Origin: Zobellella iuensis
GTDB lineage: Bacteria > Pseudomonadota > Gammaproteobacteria > Enterobacterales > Aeromonadaceae
Direction: 5' to 3'
DNA: 64,000 bases
NCBI RefSeq assembly: GCF_016746085.1
Contig: NZ_JAERTZ010000015.1
Location: 1 to 64,000 of the forward strand
Both the position numbers and the translations under genes were made by a program. This document shows, piece after piece, positions 17,090 through 26,187 of the stretch (position 1 is the first letter of the stretch; each line of letters begins with the position of its first letter). The notes beneath the pieces were generated by a model. It was not told the origin of the DNA. It was given only the letters and a program-made list of their open reading frames with translations, and did no database searches.

Positions 17090-19054
17090 ATGACACACTT
17101 TACCCTACGTGATCTTCTGCACGGCAATCCCATGCCCACCCATGCCGATACGCTGGTCGTCGGCGCTGGCATGGCCGGCCTCTATACCACCTGGCGTATT
17201 CTGGACGCCGATCCCCAGGCCGATGTTTTTATTATCGACAGCGCCAACCGCACGGGAGGGCGGCTGGATTCCGACGTGGTGAAAATTGGCGACGCCGAGG
17301 TGAAGGAAGAAGAAGGGGGAATGCGCTTTACCTTCGATCAAATGGACAATCTGATGAGCCTGTTCATGATGCTGAATATCGATGACCAGATTGTCCCCTT
17401 TCCCATGAACAGCGGCGGCAATAACCGGCTGCTGTTCCGCGGCCACAGCTTCAACAACGCGGAGTCGGCCGAGGACGATTTTGCCATTTGGTCGCAGCTG
17501 TATAACCTGGAGCCGGCCGAGCAGGGAACCAGCCCCGGCGCCATCATCAATACGGTGTTCAACCGCATCCTGGAGGCCAACCCGGAGTTCAGCGCCAGGC
17601 CCGAACAGCGGGGCCCCGAGTTCTGGCAGCAGTTCCGCCTGGATTGCCAGTGGAAGGGCATCAAGATGAAGGACTGGACCCTGTGGAACCTGTTCAGCGA
17701 CATGGGCTATTCCAACGAATGCATCACCATGCTCTACCGGGCGGCCGGCTTCAACGGCACCTTTCTCTCCGAGATGAACGCCGGCGTCGCCTACCAGCTG
17801 CTGGAAGAGTTTCCGGCGGATCCCCAGTTCAGAACCCTGGCGAACGGCTTCAGCACCCTGCCCAATGCCCTGGTGGCGCGAGTCGGCAAGGAGCGCATCT
17901 ACCTCAAAACCCAGCTGCTGAGCATCGGCAGGCCGGCGTCGGGGCAGGGCTACCTGCTCAAGTACCAGACCACCGACGAGTTCAACCAGGTCAGGTTCGG
18001 CGAGATGACGGCCAACAAGGTCATTCTGGGCCTGCCCCGGCTCGCCCTGGAAAAACTCTTCGTGGGCTCCAACCTGCTTAACGAACTGCCGCCGGAACAG
18101 TCGGAAAAGCTGTGGAACACCCTGCAGACGAGCAGCAACCAGCCCTTGCTCAAGATCAACCTCTACTACGACAAGGCCTGGTGGGGCAACAAGATGAGCG
18201 GCCAGCCCGAGGTGGCGTTCGGCCCCAACTTCTCGGACACCCCGCTGGGCTCGGTGTACCCCTTTTACGCCATCGATCAGGCCAGCTTCGCCGCGCTGGA
18301 ATACAGCGACTGGCTGCAACAGCAGGGTGAACAGCCGTCGCCCGAGGTGGCCGAGAAACTCGAAAAAATCACCCAGTCGCGCTACCAGCGGCCGGCGGCG
18401 CTCACCATTTACTGCGACTACCTGAACATCAACTACTGGCAAACGCTGCAGGGCAACGGGGCCCTGTTCGACTCGCCGCTGCAGCGGGAATTCACCGAGC
18501 GCCGGCCGCAAACCCTGTATGCCGCCTCGCAGGCGGTGGTGGAGCAGGCCACCCGCCTGTTCGGCAAGCTCTTCAACACCCACTATGTGCCCACGCCCAT
18601 CCTGACCAGCGCCCGGATCTGGAGCGGCACCACCCGTTTCAACGTGAACGCGAGCCAGGCGTTCGGCTTTGGCGTGCACCAGTGGGCGGTGGGGGCCGAC
18701 GATCGGGAGGTGATGGCCTTCCTCTGCGAGCCCATCGAAAACATCTATACCTGCGGCGAAGCCTTTTCGGACTACCAGGGCTGGGTGGAAGGCGCGCTGC
18801 GTTCGGCCAACCTGGTGCTGGAAAAGGCCTTCGGCCTGGCCCCCGTCAGCCAGGTGTTTGAAGAACAACACGGCCAGTCGCCATCCTGCGCCGTGCGGGA
18901 GGCGTACCAGCAACGGGCCACGGCCCTGATCAGGGAATATATCGATCCCGGCTTCGAGCCGGGCCGCGGCCAGGCCCGTGAACGCAGCGAGCGGCCGGCC
19001 GGTGCCGAAAATCTGGTGGGGGCGGTCACCCTCAGCTATTTCGATCAGCAATAA
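17090..19054 (+). CDS. FAD-dependent amine/L-amino-acid oxidase-like protein
   Basis: A 654-residue flavoprotein of the flavin amine oxidase superfamily, which oxidises amines or amino acids to imines with release of H2O2. The N-terminal Rossmann motif is DTLVVGAGMAGLYTTW, followed by NRTGGRLDS. The C-terminal flavin-binding end is NIYTCGEAFSDYQGWVEGAL. There is no Sec signal peptide. ATG 17090 has GGGAG upstream; the open frame from 17033 adds 19 unlikely residues. It is first in an operon with a heme-binding-like protein and a 2-oxoacid decarboxylase. That order suggests conversion of an amino acid to its 2-oxo acid and then to an aldehyde. The substrate is unknown. Confidence 0.85.
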   Translation: MTHFTLRDLLHGNPMPTHADTLVVGAGMAGLYTTWRILDADPQADVFIIDSANRTGGRLDSDVVKIGDAEVKEEEGGMRFTFDQMDNLMSLFMMLNIDDQIVPFPMNSGGNNRLLFRGHSFNNAESAEDDFAIWSQLYNLEPAEQGTSPGAIINTVFNRILEANPEFSARPEQRGPEFWQQFRLDCQWKGIKMKDWTLWNLFSDMGYSNECITMLYRAAGFNGTFLSEMNAGVAYQLLEEFPADPQFRTLANGFSTLPNALVARVGKERIYLKTQLLSIGRPASGQGYLLKYQTTDEFNQVRFGEMTANKVILGLPRLALEKLFVGSNLLNELPPEQSEKLWNTLQTSSNQPLLKINLYYDKAWWGNKMSGQPEVAFGPNFSDTPLGSVYPFYAIDQASFAALEYSDWLQQQGEQPSPEVAEKLEKITQSRYQRPAALTIYCDYLNINYWQTLQGNGALFDSPLQREFTERRPQTLYAASQAVVEQATRLFGKLFNTHYVPTPILTSARIWSGTTRFNVNASQAFGFGVHQWAVGADDREVMAFLCEPIENIYTCGEAFSDYQGWVEGALRSANLVLEKAFGLAPVSQVFEEQHGQSPSCAVREAYQQRATALIREYIDPGFEPGRGQARERSERPAGAENLVGAVTLSYFDQQ

Positions 19055-19064
19055 GGGGGTCACC

Positions 19065-20036
19065 ATGAAACCATTCGATACCAACGAGTTTCAGCGCCTC
19101 GGCGGCGCCTCCAGCCGGCTGCTGAGTCAGGATCTGGGCCAGCAGCTGCTGGCGCAGGCGCCGGTCGCCAGCCTGACGCCGTCCCAGCTCACCACGCAGT
19201 TTTTCAACGACCTCGAAGGCAGCTGGTTCGGCAACAAGGGCTGGAACATCATAGCGCTGCCGTCCAAAGGTTCCACCCCGCAAAGCCAGGGGGCCTTCAG
19301 GCTGCTGGTCCTCCCCTATGCCGAGACCCTGGAGGTGCGCAATGCGGGGGCGCCCGCCCGCAACCGGGGCGGCAGCGTCGACCAGTTCATCGCGGCGGCG
19401 GAATACCGGCAGCGGGTGTTCAACAAGGACACGGGCGAAGCCCTGCATGTTGAAAATGGTATGTTCATGAACTTGTCCGAGCTCGTCGACAACAGCAGCC
19501 AGACCCAGCCGCCGCCCGAATTCAACGTTGCGCGCAGCGGCACCATTCCCCACGGCGATTCCATCATGCTGCTCGGCAAGCCGCCCTTCGTCGACCAGGG
19601 GGCACCGGCGATCCCGGATATCTCCAGCCTGCCCCCGGATATCGGCCAGGGCGCGCCGCTCGGTTATCTCGACCCTTACCTGGCGCCGCAGCCGGGCATC
19701 AATGTCGGCAACCCGAACGCGACCCTGCGCCATGATCTGGAAATCCAGGCCGGCGAGGGCTTCGAGATCCTGGAAACAAAGACCCTGGTGCTGGACTCGG
19801 CCCAGGCCGGCGGCATCAACAATATCCCCTTTATCGTCCAGCATGCCAACGCCACCCGGATGCAGGCGGTGTTCTGGCTCGAGAAGGTCCGCAACACCAA
19901 AACGGGGCAGGAATTCGATCAGCTGCAGTACACCCAGATCATCGATCTCGTCTTCCACCTCAAGTTTGGCCAGGCGGATCCGAATAACCTGATCACCTGG
20001 CCCCACGTCACCATCAACACCATGGTCAAGCAATAG
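19065..20036 (+). CDS. Conserved protein of the predicted heme-binding (nitrobindin-like) type
   Basis: A 323-residue protein without signal peptide or membrane helix. The stretches SWFGNKGWNIIALPSKG and GAFRLLVLPYAETLEV, and the ending WPHVTINTM, match a family that automated annotation calls heme-binding. The FNDLEGSW(F) start of a beta-barrel recalls nitrobindin/FABP-like folds. No heme ligand can be assigned from this sequence alone. It lies 10 bases after the amine oxidase gene (AAGGGGGT ribosome site) and 9 bases before the decarboxylase gene, so all three are co-expressed. It might handle H2O2 or a pathway intermediate, but this is speculation. Confidence 0.6.
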   Translation: MKPFDTNEFQRLGGASSRLLSQDLGQQLLAQAPVASLTPSQLTTQFFNDLEGSWFGNKGWNIIALPSKGSTPQSQGAFRLLVLPYAETLEVRNAGAPARNRGGSVDQFIAAAEYRQRVFNKDTGEALHVENGMFMNLSELVDNSSQTQPPPEFNVARSGTIPHGDSIMLLGKPPFVDQGAPAIPDISSLPPDIGQGAPLGYLDPYLAPQPGINVGNPNATLRHDLEIQAGEGFEILETKTLVLDSAQAGGINNIPFIVQHANATRMQAVFWLEKVRNTKTGQEFDQLQYTQIIDLVFHLKFGQADPNNLITWPHVTINTMVKQ

Positions 20037-20045
20037 GAGGCGGGA

Positions 20046-21830
20046 ATGGAACAGGATATAACGGTCGCCCGCTACCTCAAGCTCAGGCTGGAGCAGTTGG
20101 GGCTGAAGCAGATGTTCGGGGTGGCGGGCAATTACACCGCCCCCCTGCTGGATACCATTCTGGCCGACGATAATTCGCCGATACGCATTTCGGGCAATGC
20201 CAACGAGTTGTGCGCCGGCTATGCCGCCGATGCCTATGGCCGGCTGACGGGGTTCGCCGCCGCCTATGTCACCTACAGCGTGGGCGCCTTCAGCATTCTC
20301 AACACCCTTGCCGGCTCGTTCGTGGAGCAGGTGCCGGTGCTGCTGATCAACGGTGCGCCGACCAACAAGGAGGACAGCACGGAAAAGAACACGGGGCTGC
20401 TCTATTCCCATACCACGGGCTACGAGTTTGTCGACATCAACATGTTCCGCCCCATCACGGTGGCGGCGGAGCGGATCACCAATGCCCGGCAGGCCATCTA
20501 CCAGATAGACTCGGTACTGACCGCCATGCTGACGGAGCACCGCCCCGGCTACCTGGAAATCTGCGAGGATGTCTGGCGCGCGCCCTGCCGGGCACCGGTC
20601 GGCCGGCTGGGCTCCGGGCGGGAAGACATCATCACGGTCAGCGAGGTCGACGCCGCCGTGGCGGCGACCCTGGACAAACTGGTCAAGGCCGACAAGGCCA
20701 TCGTCTGGGCGGGGATAGAGCTGCAGCGTTACGGCCTGCAGGACAGCTTCGCCCGGCTGATGGAGGTCCTCAACCGGACCCTGGCCACCCCGGGGCACCC
20801 CATCCATTTCGTGACCAGCGCCTGGAGCAAGTCGGTGCTGTCGGAGCGGCACCCCTATTTCGAGGGCTGCTATACCCTGACCATGGAGCAGATCAATAGC
20901 CTGGTCGGCAGCGACGGCGTCCTGCTCGGGGTGGGCGCCAATACCATCGGCAAGGATACCGGGAACCAGAATATCCGCGGTGACCGAACGCTGCTGGCCT
21001 GCCAGAACAGCCTCTTCGTCGGCGCCGAGTATTATCCGAGCGTGCTGCTGGGCGCCTACATGGAGCGGCTGATCCAGGCCCTGGAGCAACGGGCCGCCAG
21101 CCGTCACCTCAGCGGCTTGCGGCTGAGCCGGAGGGTACAGGCGAGCATGCAGGCGGGCCCGGTGCAACTGGGCTACGACAGCTTTTTCGACGCCCTGGGC
21201 GGCTGGCTGACCGAAGACGACGTGCTGGTGGTGGATGCCGGTTTTCCGCTGATCGGCGCACAAAGCGTACCCATCGCCGCCCAGAGTGGCTTCGTCGCCC
21301 AGGCGGCCTGGCTGGCCATCGGCTATTCGGTGGCCGCCGCCACCGGGGTGAAATGTGCCTGTCCGGACAAAAGGGCCGTGGTGGTGGTGGGCGACGGCGC
21401 CTTTCACGAAACCTGCCAGGCGGTGTCGGATCACCATGCCTATGGCCAGAATACCGTGGTGTTCGTGCTGGCCAACGGTATCTACGGCATAGAGCAGAAG
21501 CTGGTGAACCCGAACCCGTTCCGTCAGGGCGACGGCCGGCAGGACTATCCGGATCCGCTGCAAAACAAGGTCTATCCCTACAATGAGCTGCCCGCCTGGG
21601 ACTACAGCAAGCTGCCCGAGGTGTTCGGCGGCAAGGGACACAAGGTCGGCAGCCTGGATCAGCTGGCCTCGGTGATGGCGGAGATCCGGGCCAACCCGGC
21701 GCAGAACTACGTGGTTGAGGTGACGCTGGAGAAAACCGATGTGCCGGCGGCGATTGCGGCCCATCTCGACTCGGACGTGGGAGAGGACGAAACCGATAAT
21801 CCCAACTGGCCGCCGGCCAGTATCTTCTGA
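20046..21830 (+). CDS. Thiamine-diphosphate-dependent 2-oxoacid decarboxylase (PDC/IPDC type)
   Basis: A 594-residue enzyme of the pyruvate/indolepyruvate decarboxylase family, which decarboxylates a 2-oxo acid to an aldehyde. It has the activating glutamate in GNANELCAGYAADAYGR (about residue 58) and the thiamine-diphosphate motif GDGAFHETCQ ending in LANGIYGIEQ. In place of the PDC His-His pair (HHT) it reads YSHTTG, so one histidine is kept. Residues lining the substrate pocket cannot be assigned, so pyruvate, phenylpyruvate or indolepyruvate are all possible. It is last in the amine-oxidase operon, with AGGAGG upstream. Confidence 0.88.
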   Translation: MEQDITVARYLKLRLEQLGLKQMFGVAGNYTAPLLDTILADDNSPIRISGNANELCAGYAADAYGRLTGFAAAYVTYSVGAFSILNTLAGSFVEQVPVLLINGAPTNKEDSTEKNTGLLYSHTTGYEFVDINMFRPITVAAERITNARQAIYQIDSVLTAMLTEHRPGYLEICEDVWRAPCRAPVGRLGSGREDIITVSEVDAAVAATLDKLVKADKAIVWAGIELQRYGLQDSFARLMEVLNRTLATPGHPIHFVTSAWSKSVLSERHPYFEGCYTLTMEQINSLVGSDGVLLGVGANTIGKDTGNQNIRGDRTLLACQNSLFVGAEYYPSVLLGAYMERLIQALEQRAASRHLSGLRLSRRVQASMQAGPVQLGYDSFFDALGGWLTEDDVLVVDAGFPLIGAQSVPIAAQSGFVAQAAWLAIGYSVAAATGVKCACPDKRAVVVVGDGAFHETCQAVSDHHAYGQNTVVFVLANGIYGIEQKLVNPNPFRQGDGRQDYPDPLQNKVYPYNELPAWDYSKLPEVFGGKGHKVGSLDQLASVMAEIRANPAQNYVVEVTLEKTDVPAAIAAHLDSDVGEDETDNPNWPPASIF

Positions 21831-21922
21831 CCCCCGGCGGGGGGCCACCCCCGCCTTTCTTCCGCCAACCGAATGTTATCGTTACGCCGATTCCTGCTTG
21901 TTCGGTCGCGCCACCCTGGCCA

Positions 21923-22285
21923 TCAGGGCTGGTAGATCACGTAGATTTTTTCGCAGGCTTCCACCGTTTCCCACTCGCCCCGGAAGCCGGCGGGGATGAT
22001 GAAGTCGTCGCCGGGGGTGAGCGTCAGGCTGCTGCCGGCCTGGTCGTGCAGTATCACCAGGCCCCTGAGCAGTTTGCAGTATTCGTGTTCGGTGTAGTTC
22101 ACGCGCCAGCGGCCCGGCTCGCTGCTCCAGGTACCCACGTGAAAACGGTCGTCGGCACTGCTGTAGTGGTTGGCCAGGCTCTGCACCGGGTGGCCGGCGA
22201 GCAGGGTGTCCGGGTTGGGGGTAATGGTCTCGGCCGGCACGGCGTGGCGGCCCATGACGATCACATCCTCGAGGCTTTTGGACAT
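21923..22285 (-). CDS. Small cupin-domain protein (Cupin_3/DUF861-like)
   Basis: A 120-residue single cupin barrel. The second half (EYCKLLRGLVILHDQAG, LTPGDDFIIPAGFRGEWE) matches the short DUF861 cupins, which often end WETVE...KIYVIY as here. The metal-binding histidines of classical cupins are mostly absent, as in this subfamily, so an enzymatic role is uncertain. AAGGAG precedes the start. Confidence 0.85.
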   Translation of the reverse strand: MSKSLEDVIVMGRHAVPAETITPNPDTLLAGHPVQSLANHYSSADDRFHVGTWSSEPGRWRVNYTEHEYCKLLRGLVILHDQAGSSLTLTPGDDFIIPAGFRGEWETVEACEKIYVIYQP

Positions 22286-22388
22286 AACGGCTCCTTGTTG
22301 TCGCTGTCGTTAAGATGTTTAGTAAAATAAACGAATCGGCGCCACCTAAACGGGCGCCGACAGGAGTTGCAGCAGGCCGAACGGTGCC

Positions 22389-23810
22389 CTAGCCGTTGCC
22401 CAGGCCGGAGGCTTCCAGCAACTGGTCGGCAGTCATGACCGGCTGGCCGTGGGCGCTGACCTCGCCGTTTTCCAGCACTATCTCCGCCTGCAGTTGCTCG
22501 GCCTGCTGCACCACGAAGGGGGTTTGCAGCAGCAGCGCCTTCATCTGCGTCGTGCTGGCCGCCAGTAGCTGGTGCTGTTCCTGGGCGGAAAGGCCCGGGG
22601 ATTCTTCGGCAATCATAAAGCTCAGGAACTGCTGAAAGGCGGCGTCGCTGGCCTGGGCCCGGGCGGAAAACTGCAACTGCCGGGGCAGTTGCTCCGGATC
22701 CAGCTTGCCCGTGCCGGTGTAGCGCAGGGTGGCGTTGGCGGTGGTGTCGTAGGGGGCCGCCAGCGACAGGCTGAATTCATCTATGCCCAACTCCGGCTGG
22801 TAGGCCAGCAGGCGTTCCAGCAGGGGCTGGATATGCTGCCATTCGGCGTCCGGATCCTGGTTGGGATCGAACTGTTCCAGGCGCTGCAGCAGGGCCTGGT
22901 AGGGGGCCGTTTCCAGCCGGTTCAGGGTAAAGCGCAGCCGGCTCGGGCCCAGTTGCTGGGCGGGCAGGCTGAGGCCGCCCAGGGCGATCTCGGTGTGGCT
23001 GTTCAGGTGCTGCTGCTCTTGCGTGGTATGGGTGCGGAACAGGGCATCCTGCAGGCCGAAGCGCGCTTCCTGGCTGCTGAACCTGAGCTGTTGCAGGGCC
23101 AGGGTGCTGTCGCCCAGCCAGAGGTATCGGCCCGCCGCGGTGGCATCCATGCTCAGGCTCAGTTGCTGCAGGCTGAAGCGCTCGGCGCTGGCCGGCAGGC
23201 CGAGGGCGAACTCGCCTATCTGGCCCTGCAGTTGCAGCCGCTGTTGCCGCGGCTGCCAGTGGGCGTTGAGGTGGCTGTCGGCCAGGGCCAGATCCAGTTG
23301 GCCGCCGGCGCCGGGCTGGGCCAGATGGCCGCGGTAATCGATGAGCTGCAGCCGGAGGCTGCTGTTGCCATCCCACTGCTGTACGCCGGTCAGGGTCAGC
23401 ATGGCGGCCTGGCCCGGGTAGTCGGGCAGCCAGGGGCGAGCCGCGTCGGGCAGGGGCAGTTGGTATTCCAGCCGGGCCAGCCCCGGGCCCTCGGCGCCCA
23501 GCCAGGGGCCGTGCTCAATCGGCAGGCTGCCCTGCAGGCTCAGTTCGGGCGTGGGCTGCCATTCGGCCAGCAGTTCGTGCAGGGGGTTGCCGGGCAGGGG
23601 GCGATAGCTGATGTCGTAGTGCAGGGTGCCGCCGCCCAGGCCCTGTTCATAGTTCAGCCGGGTCACCCAGAGTTCTTTGTGGGCGGCGGCCTGCTGCCGC
23701 CATGCGTCCACCTGGGCGCTGATTTGGGTACCGATATAATACTGGCTTGCGGTGTAAAGGCTGGCTGCCACGGCGGCCGCCACCGCCGTGGAAATAAGTG
23801 CTCTCTTCAT
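22389..23810 (-). CDS. ydgA: YdgA family (DUF945) protein
   Basis: A 473-residue protein with one N-terminal hydrophobic segment (about 5-25), a signal anchor or signal peptide. A long beta-rich region rich in Gln, Leu and Ala follows. The sequence YEQGLGGGTLHYDISYRPLPG and the overall length fit the DUF945/YdgA family of inner-membrane-anchored periplasmic proteins, whose function is not established. It stands alone between the cupin and the AraC gene. Confidence 0.78.
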   Translation of the reverse strand: MKRALISTAVAAAVAASLYTASQYYIGTQISAQVDAWRQQAAAHKELWVTRLNYEQGLGGGTLHYDISYRPLPGNPLHELLAEWQPTPELSLQGSLPIEHGPWLGAEGPGLARLEYQLPLPDAARPWLPDYPGQAAMLTLTGVQQWDGNSSLRLQLIDYRGHLAQPGAGGQLDLALADSHLNAHWQPRQQRLQLQGQIGEFALGLPASAERFSLQQLSLSMDATAAGRYLWLGDSTLALQQLRFSSQEARFGLQDALFRTHTTQEQQHLNSHTEIALGGLSLPAQQLGPSRLRFTLNRLETAPYQALLQRLEQFDPNQDPDAEWQHIQPLLERLLAYQPELGIDEFSLSLAAPYDTTANATLRYTGTGKLDPEQLPRQLQFSARAQASDAAFQQFLSFMIAEESPGLSAQEQHQLLAASTTQMKALLLQTPFVVQQAEQLQAEIVLENGEVSAHGQPVMTADQLLEASGLGNG

Positions 23811-23945
23811 TGTTATGTCTGCGCCTCTGGGGCGTCAGCTCCTTGTTGTTCTGGATTTAACCTGGGGTTAAGAAGAGTATCAAAAACCGGCCATATCGCC
23901 AGCCTTGGGTTATTTTTCAACACCGAGTGGGCGTGGCCCGCTGCC

Positions 23946-24776
23946 TTAGCCCCCGGTTCTGAGGCTCTTGCGGTATTCGTCCGGAGTCATGCCCATCAGC
24001 CGGCGGAACATGGCGATAAAGGCCGAAGCACCGGCGTAGCCCAGCTCCAGGGCGATGCTCTCCACCTTGCGGCCTTCTTCCAGCAGTGTCATGGCCCGGA
24101 TCACTCGCAGCCGCTGCCGCCATTCGGTGAGGGACATGCCCAGCTCTTTCTGGCTGCGGCGCAGCAGGGTGCGCTCGGTGCTGTGCACGGCCCGGGCCAG
24201 CTCCGCCAGCGGGCGGTTGTCGCCCGGCTCGGCTTCCAGCATGGCCAGCACCCGGCCGAGCAGGGGATCGTCCGAGCCGGGCAAATAGCTGCCGGCGCAG
24301 TCGGTGGCGGCCAACTGGTCCACCAGTACCTGCAGCAGCCGGCTGTCTTCCTCCGAATAGGGCTGGCGGGGCGGCCGTTGCCGCAATTGCTCCAGCAGGG
24401 CGCCGATAAGCGGGGTCACCGTGAGTGCGCAGGGGACGGCCGGCAGCCGCCGGCACAGTTCGGCCGATACATAGAGCGAGCAGTGGCAGGCTTCCTGGCG
24501 GTTGAAGCCCTGGTGTTCCACTTTGGGCGGCAGCCAGAGCCCGTATTGGGAGGGTGCCAGGTACTGGCGATGGCCCACCCGCACTTCCATCACCCCGCTG
24601 TAGGAATAGACGAATTCCCCCCAGGGGTGGCGGTGCTGGGGGTAACTCGCCGCCGCCGGCATGGCGGCGGCGCGAAAGTAGATGGGGGCGGGCAAGCGCT
24701 CGCTGAATGGCGGTTGGTGCAACTGCCGTTCGGCCGGCGGCGGACCCGCGCCCTGGTTGTTCCCGTATTTTTCCAT
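23946..24776 (-). CDS. AraC family transcriptional regulator
   Basis: A 276-residue regulator with an N-terminal cupin-like sensing part (HRHPWGEFVYSYSGVMEV, about 50-110). The C-terminal pair of helix-turn-helix motifs covers about 180-270, ending GYAGASAFIAMFRRLMGMTP, the AraC signature. ATG 24776 is chosen because earlier in-frame codons run through an intergenic repeat. It faces away from the EamA exporter gene and may regulate it, which is common for this pairing. Confidence 0.88.
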   Translation of the reverse strand: MEKYGNNQGAGPPPAERQLHQPPFSERLPAPIYFRAAAMPAAASYPQHRHPWGEFVYSYSGVMEVRVGHRQYLAPSQYGLWLPPKVEHQGFNRQEACHCSLYVSAELCRRLPAVPCALTVTPLIGALLEQLRQRPPRQPYSEEDSRLLQVLVDQLAATDCAGSYLPGSDDPLLGRVLAMLEAEPGDNRPLAELARAVHSTERTLLRRSQKELGMSLTEWRQRLRVIRAMTLLEEGRKVESIALELGYAGASAFIAMFRRLMGMTPDEYRKSLRTGG

Positions 24777-24805
24777 CTGGCTGTTACCTCTACCGTGTGG
24801 TGGCG

Positions 24806-24985
24806 GGAGTTTAACCCCATGACTCCGCGTCGCCTGCCCTGGATGCCCGCCTGCGCGGGCATGACGGAGTCTGTTCCACTCGCGAGTATTCCTTGTCACC
24901 CCCGAGTCTTCCTTGTCACCCCCGCGAAGGCGGGGGTCCATGGTTTGCGGATGGAGTTTAACCCCGTGACTCCGCGTCGCTTGCT
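24806..24985. repeat. Intergenic repeat with two hairpins and direct repeats
   Basis: Two copies of GGAGTTTAACCCC-(A/G)TGACTCCGCGTCGC occur, at about 24806 and 24953. They enclose hairpins 24843-24862 (ATGCCCGC/GCGGGCAT) and 24918-24937 (ACCCCCGC/GCGGGGGT). The hairpins carry the TGACGGAG or TTGTCAC flanks typical of dispersed repeats in gammaproteobacteria. A shorter relative is at 30140-30159. There is no gene here. Confidence 0.75.
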
Positions 24986-25091
24986 TTGGGGTCTTGTCGG
25001 GTTACCGTTATCTTATGTCATATTCTAGCTATATCCATTGAAACCGACAGTGCCACAATAGGGGTCGGATTGTTTATACCCCGGAGCCCCC

Positions 25092-26015
25092 ATGGATACC
25101 CGTAAACCGCTGGACCCGCAGGCGGTCGGCCTGATGATCGCCTTTTGTCTCTGCCTCGGCTTGCAGCAGGTGGTGATCAAGGCCACCGCCGGGGATATTT
25201 CCCCGGTGCTGCAGCTCGCGCTGCGTTCGGGCATCGCCGCCGTGCTGGTGTTGCTCTATATGCTCTGGAGCAGGGAGCGGCCGGCCCTGGCCGACGGCAA
25301 CTGGAAGCCGGGCCTGGTGGTGGGGGTGCTGTTCGCCCTGGAATACCTGTTCCTGGGGGAGGCGCTGCGCTTTACCTCCGCCTCTCACGCGGTGGTGTTC
25401 CTCTACACCTCGCCGGTGTTCACCGCCCTGGCGCTGCATTTCCTGGTGGCGTCGGAGCGGCTGTCGGCGCCGCAGTGGGCTGGCATACTGCTGGCCCTGG
25501 GCGGCATCGCCCTGGCTTTTCTCGGGCCCGGGGGCGGGCAGGGCAGCCTGGCCGGCGATTTGCTGGCGTTGCTGGCCGGCGCCGCCTGGGGTGCCACCAC
25601 GGTGGTGATCCGCACCTCGCGGCTGGCGCTGGCGTCGGCCAGTCAGACCCTGCTCTATCAGCTGGTGGTGGCCTTCGTGCTGTTGCTGGCCAGCGCCCTG
25701 CTGCTGGATCAGCTGTACTTCTCGGCCACGCCCCGGGCCCTGGCCGGGTTGGCCTTTCAGTCGGTGGTGGTGTGTTTCGCCGCCTTCCTGATCTGGTTCT
25801 GGCTGCTGCGCCATTACCTGGCCTCGCGGGTGGTGGTGCTGTCGTTTATGACGCCGCTGTTCGGGGTGGCGCTGGGCGCCTGGCTGCTGCGGGAGCCGCT
25901 GGAGCCGGAGTTTCTGGCCGGCGCCCTGTTGGTGATCGCCGGGGTGGTGCTGGTCAGCGGCGAGGGCTGGCTCAGGGCGCTGCTCGCCCGCGTTGCCGGC
26001 CGGGCGGCCAGGTAG
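25092..26015 (+). CDS. EamA/DMT-superfamily transporter
   Basis: A 307-residue inner-membrane protein with ten predicted helices in two EamA repeats (about 15-145 and 155-295). Typical stretches are EYLFLGEALRFTSASHAVVFLY and the closing LLREPLEPEFLAGALLVIAGVVLV. Members export amino acids or other small metabolites; the substrate is not predictable. GGAG precedes the ATG. It is divergent from the AraC gene across the repeat region. Confidence 0.88.
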   Translation: MDTRKPLDPQAVGLMIAFCLCLGLQQVVIKATAGDISPVLQLALRSGIAAVLVLLYMLWSRERPALADGNWKPGLVVGVLFALEYLFLGEALRFTSASHAVVFLYTSPVFTALALHFLVASERLSAPQWAGILLALGGIALAFLGPGGGQGSLAGDLLALLAGAAWGATTVVIRTSRLALASASQTLLYQLVVAFVLLLASALLLDQLYFSATPRALAGLAFQSVVVCFAAFLIWFWLLRHYLASRVVVLSFMTPLFGVALGAWLLREPLEPEFLAGALLVIAGVVLVSGEGWLRALLARVAGRAAR

Positions 26016-26042
26016 AGTCCGGCTCCTGAGGGCTACCGCTCC

Positions 26043-26058
26043 GTTCCAGATCTGGAAC
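26043..26058. promoter_or_regulatory. Perfect 16-base palindrome between EamA and iron-uptake genes
   Basis: GTTCCAGATCTGGAAC is a perfect dyad. No T-run follows, so a terminator is unlikely. It may be an operator. Confidence 0.4.
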
Positions 26059-26091
26059 CCCTTGTTCAGATTTTCCCCTTGAACTGTTAAC

Positions 26092-26110
26092 GCAAACCAT
26101 TATCATTATC
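26092..26110 (+). promoter_or_regulatory. Fur box
   Basis: GCAAACCATTATCATTATC matches 14 of 19 bases of the Fur consensus, with the right half (ATCATTATC) exact. It lies 78 bases upstream of the ABC transporter operon. Confidence 0.8.
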
Positions 26111-26187
26111 CGGCTTTTTATGTTCGGCGCCTGCTGAGTCCGGTCCTGCGGCCATCTTTGCTCACCCTGTCTTGTTGGAGATACGTT

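Noticed and set aside
19032-21848. 938-codon minus frame over the heme-binding-like and decarboxylase genes
   Set aside because: Antisense shadow caused by codon bias; no motif, while the plus frames show complete thiamine-diphosphate signatures.
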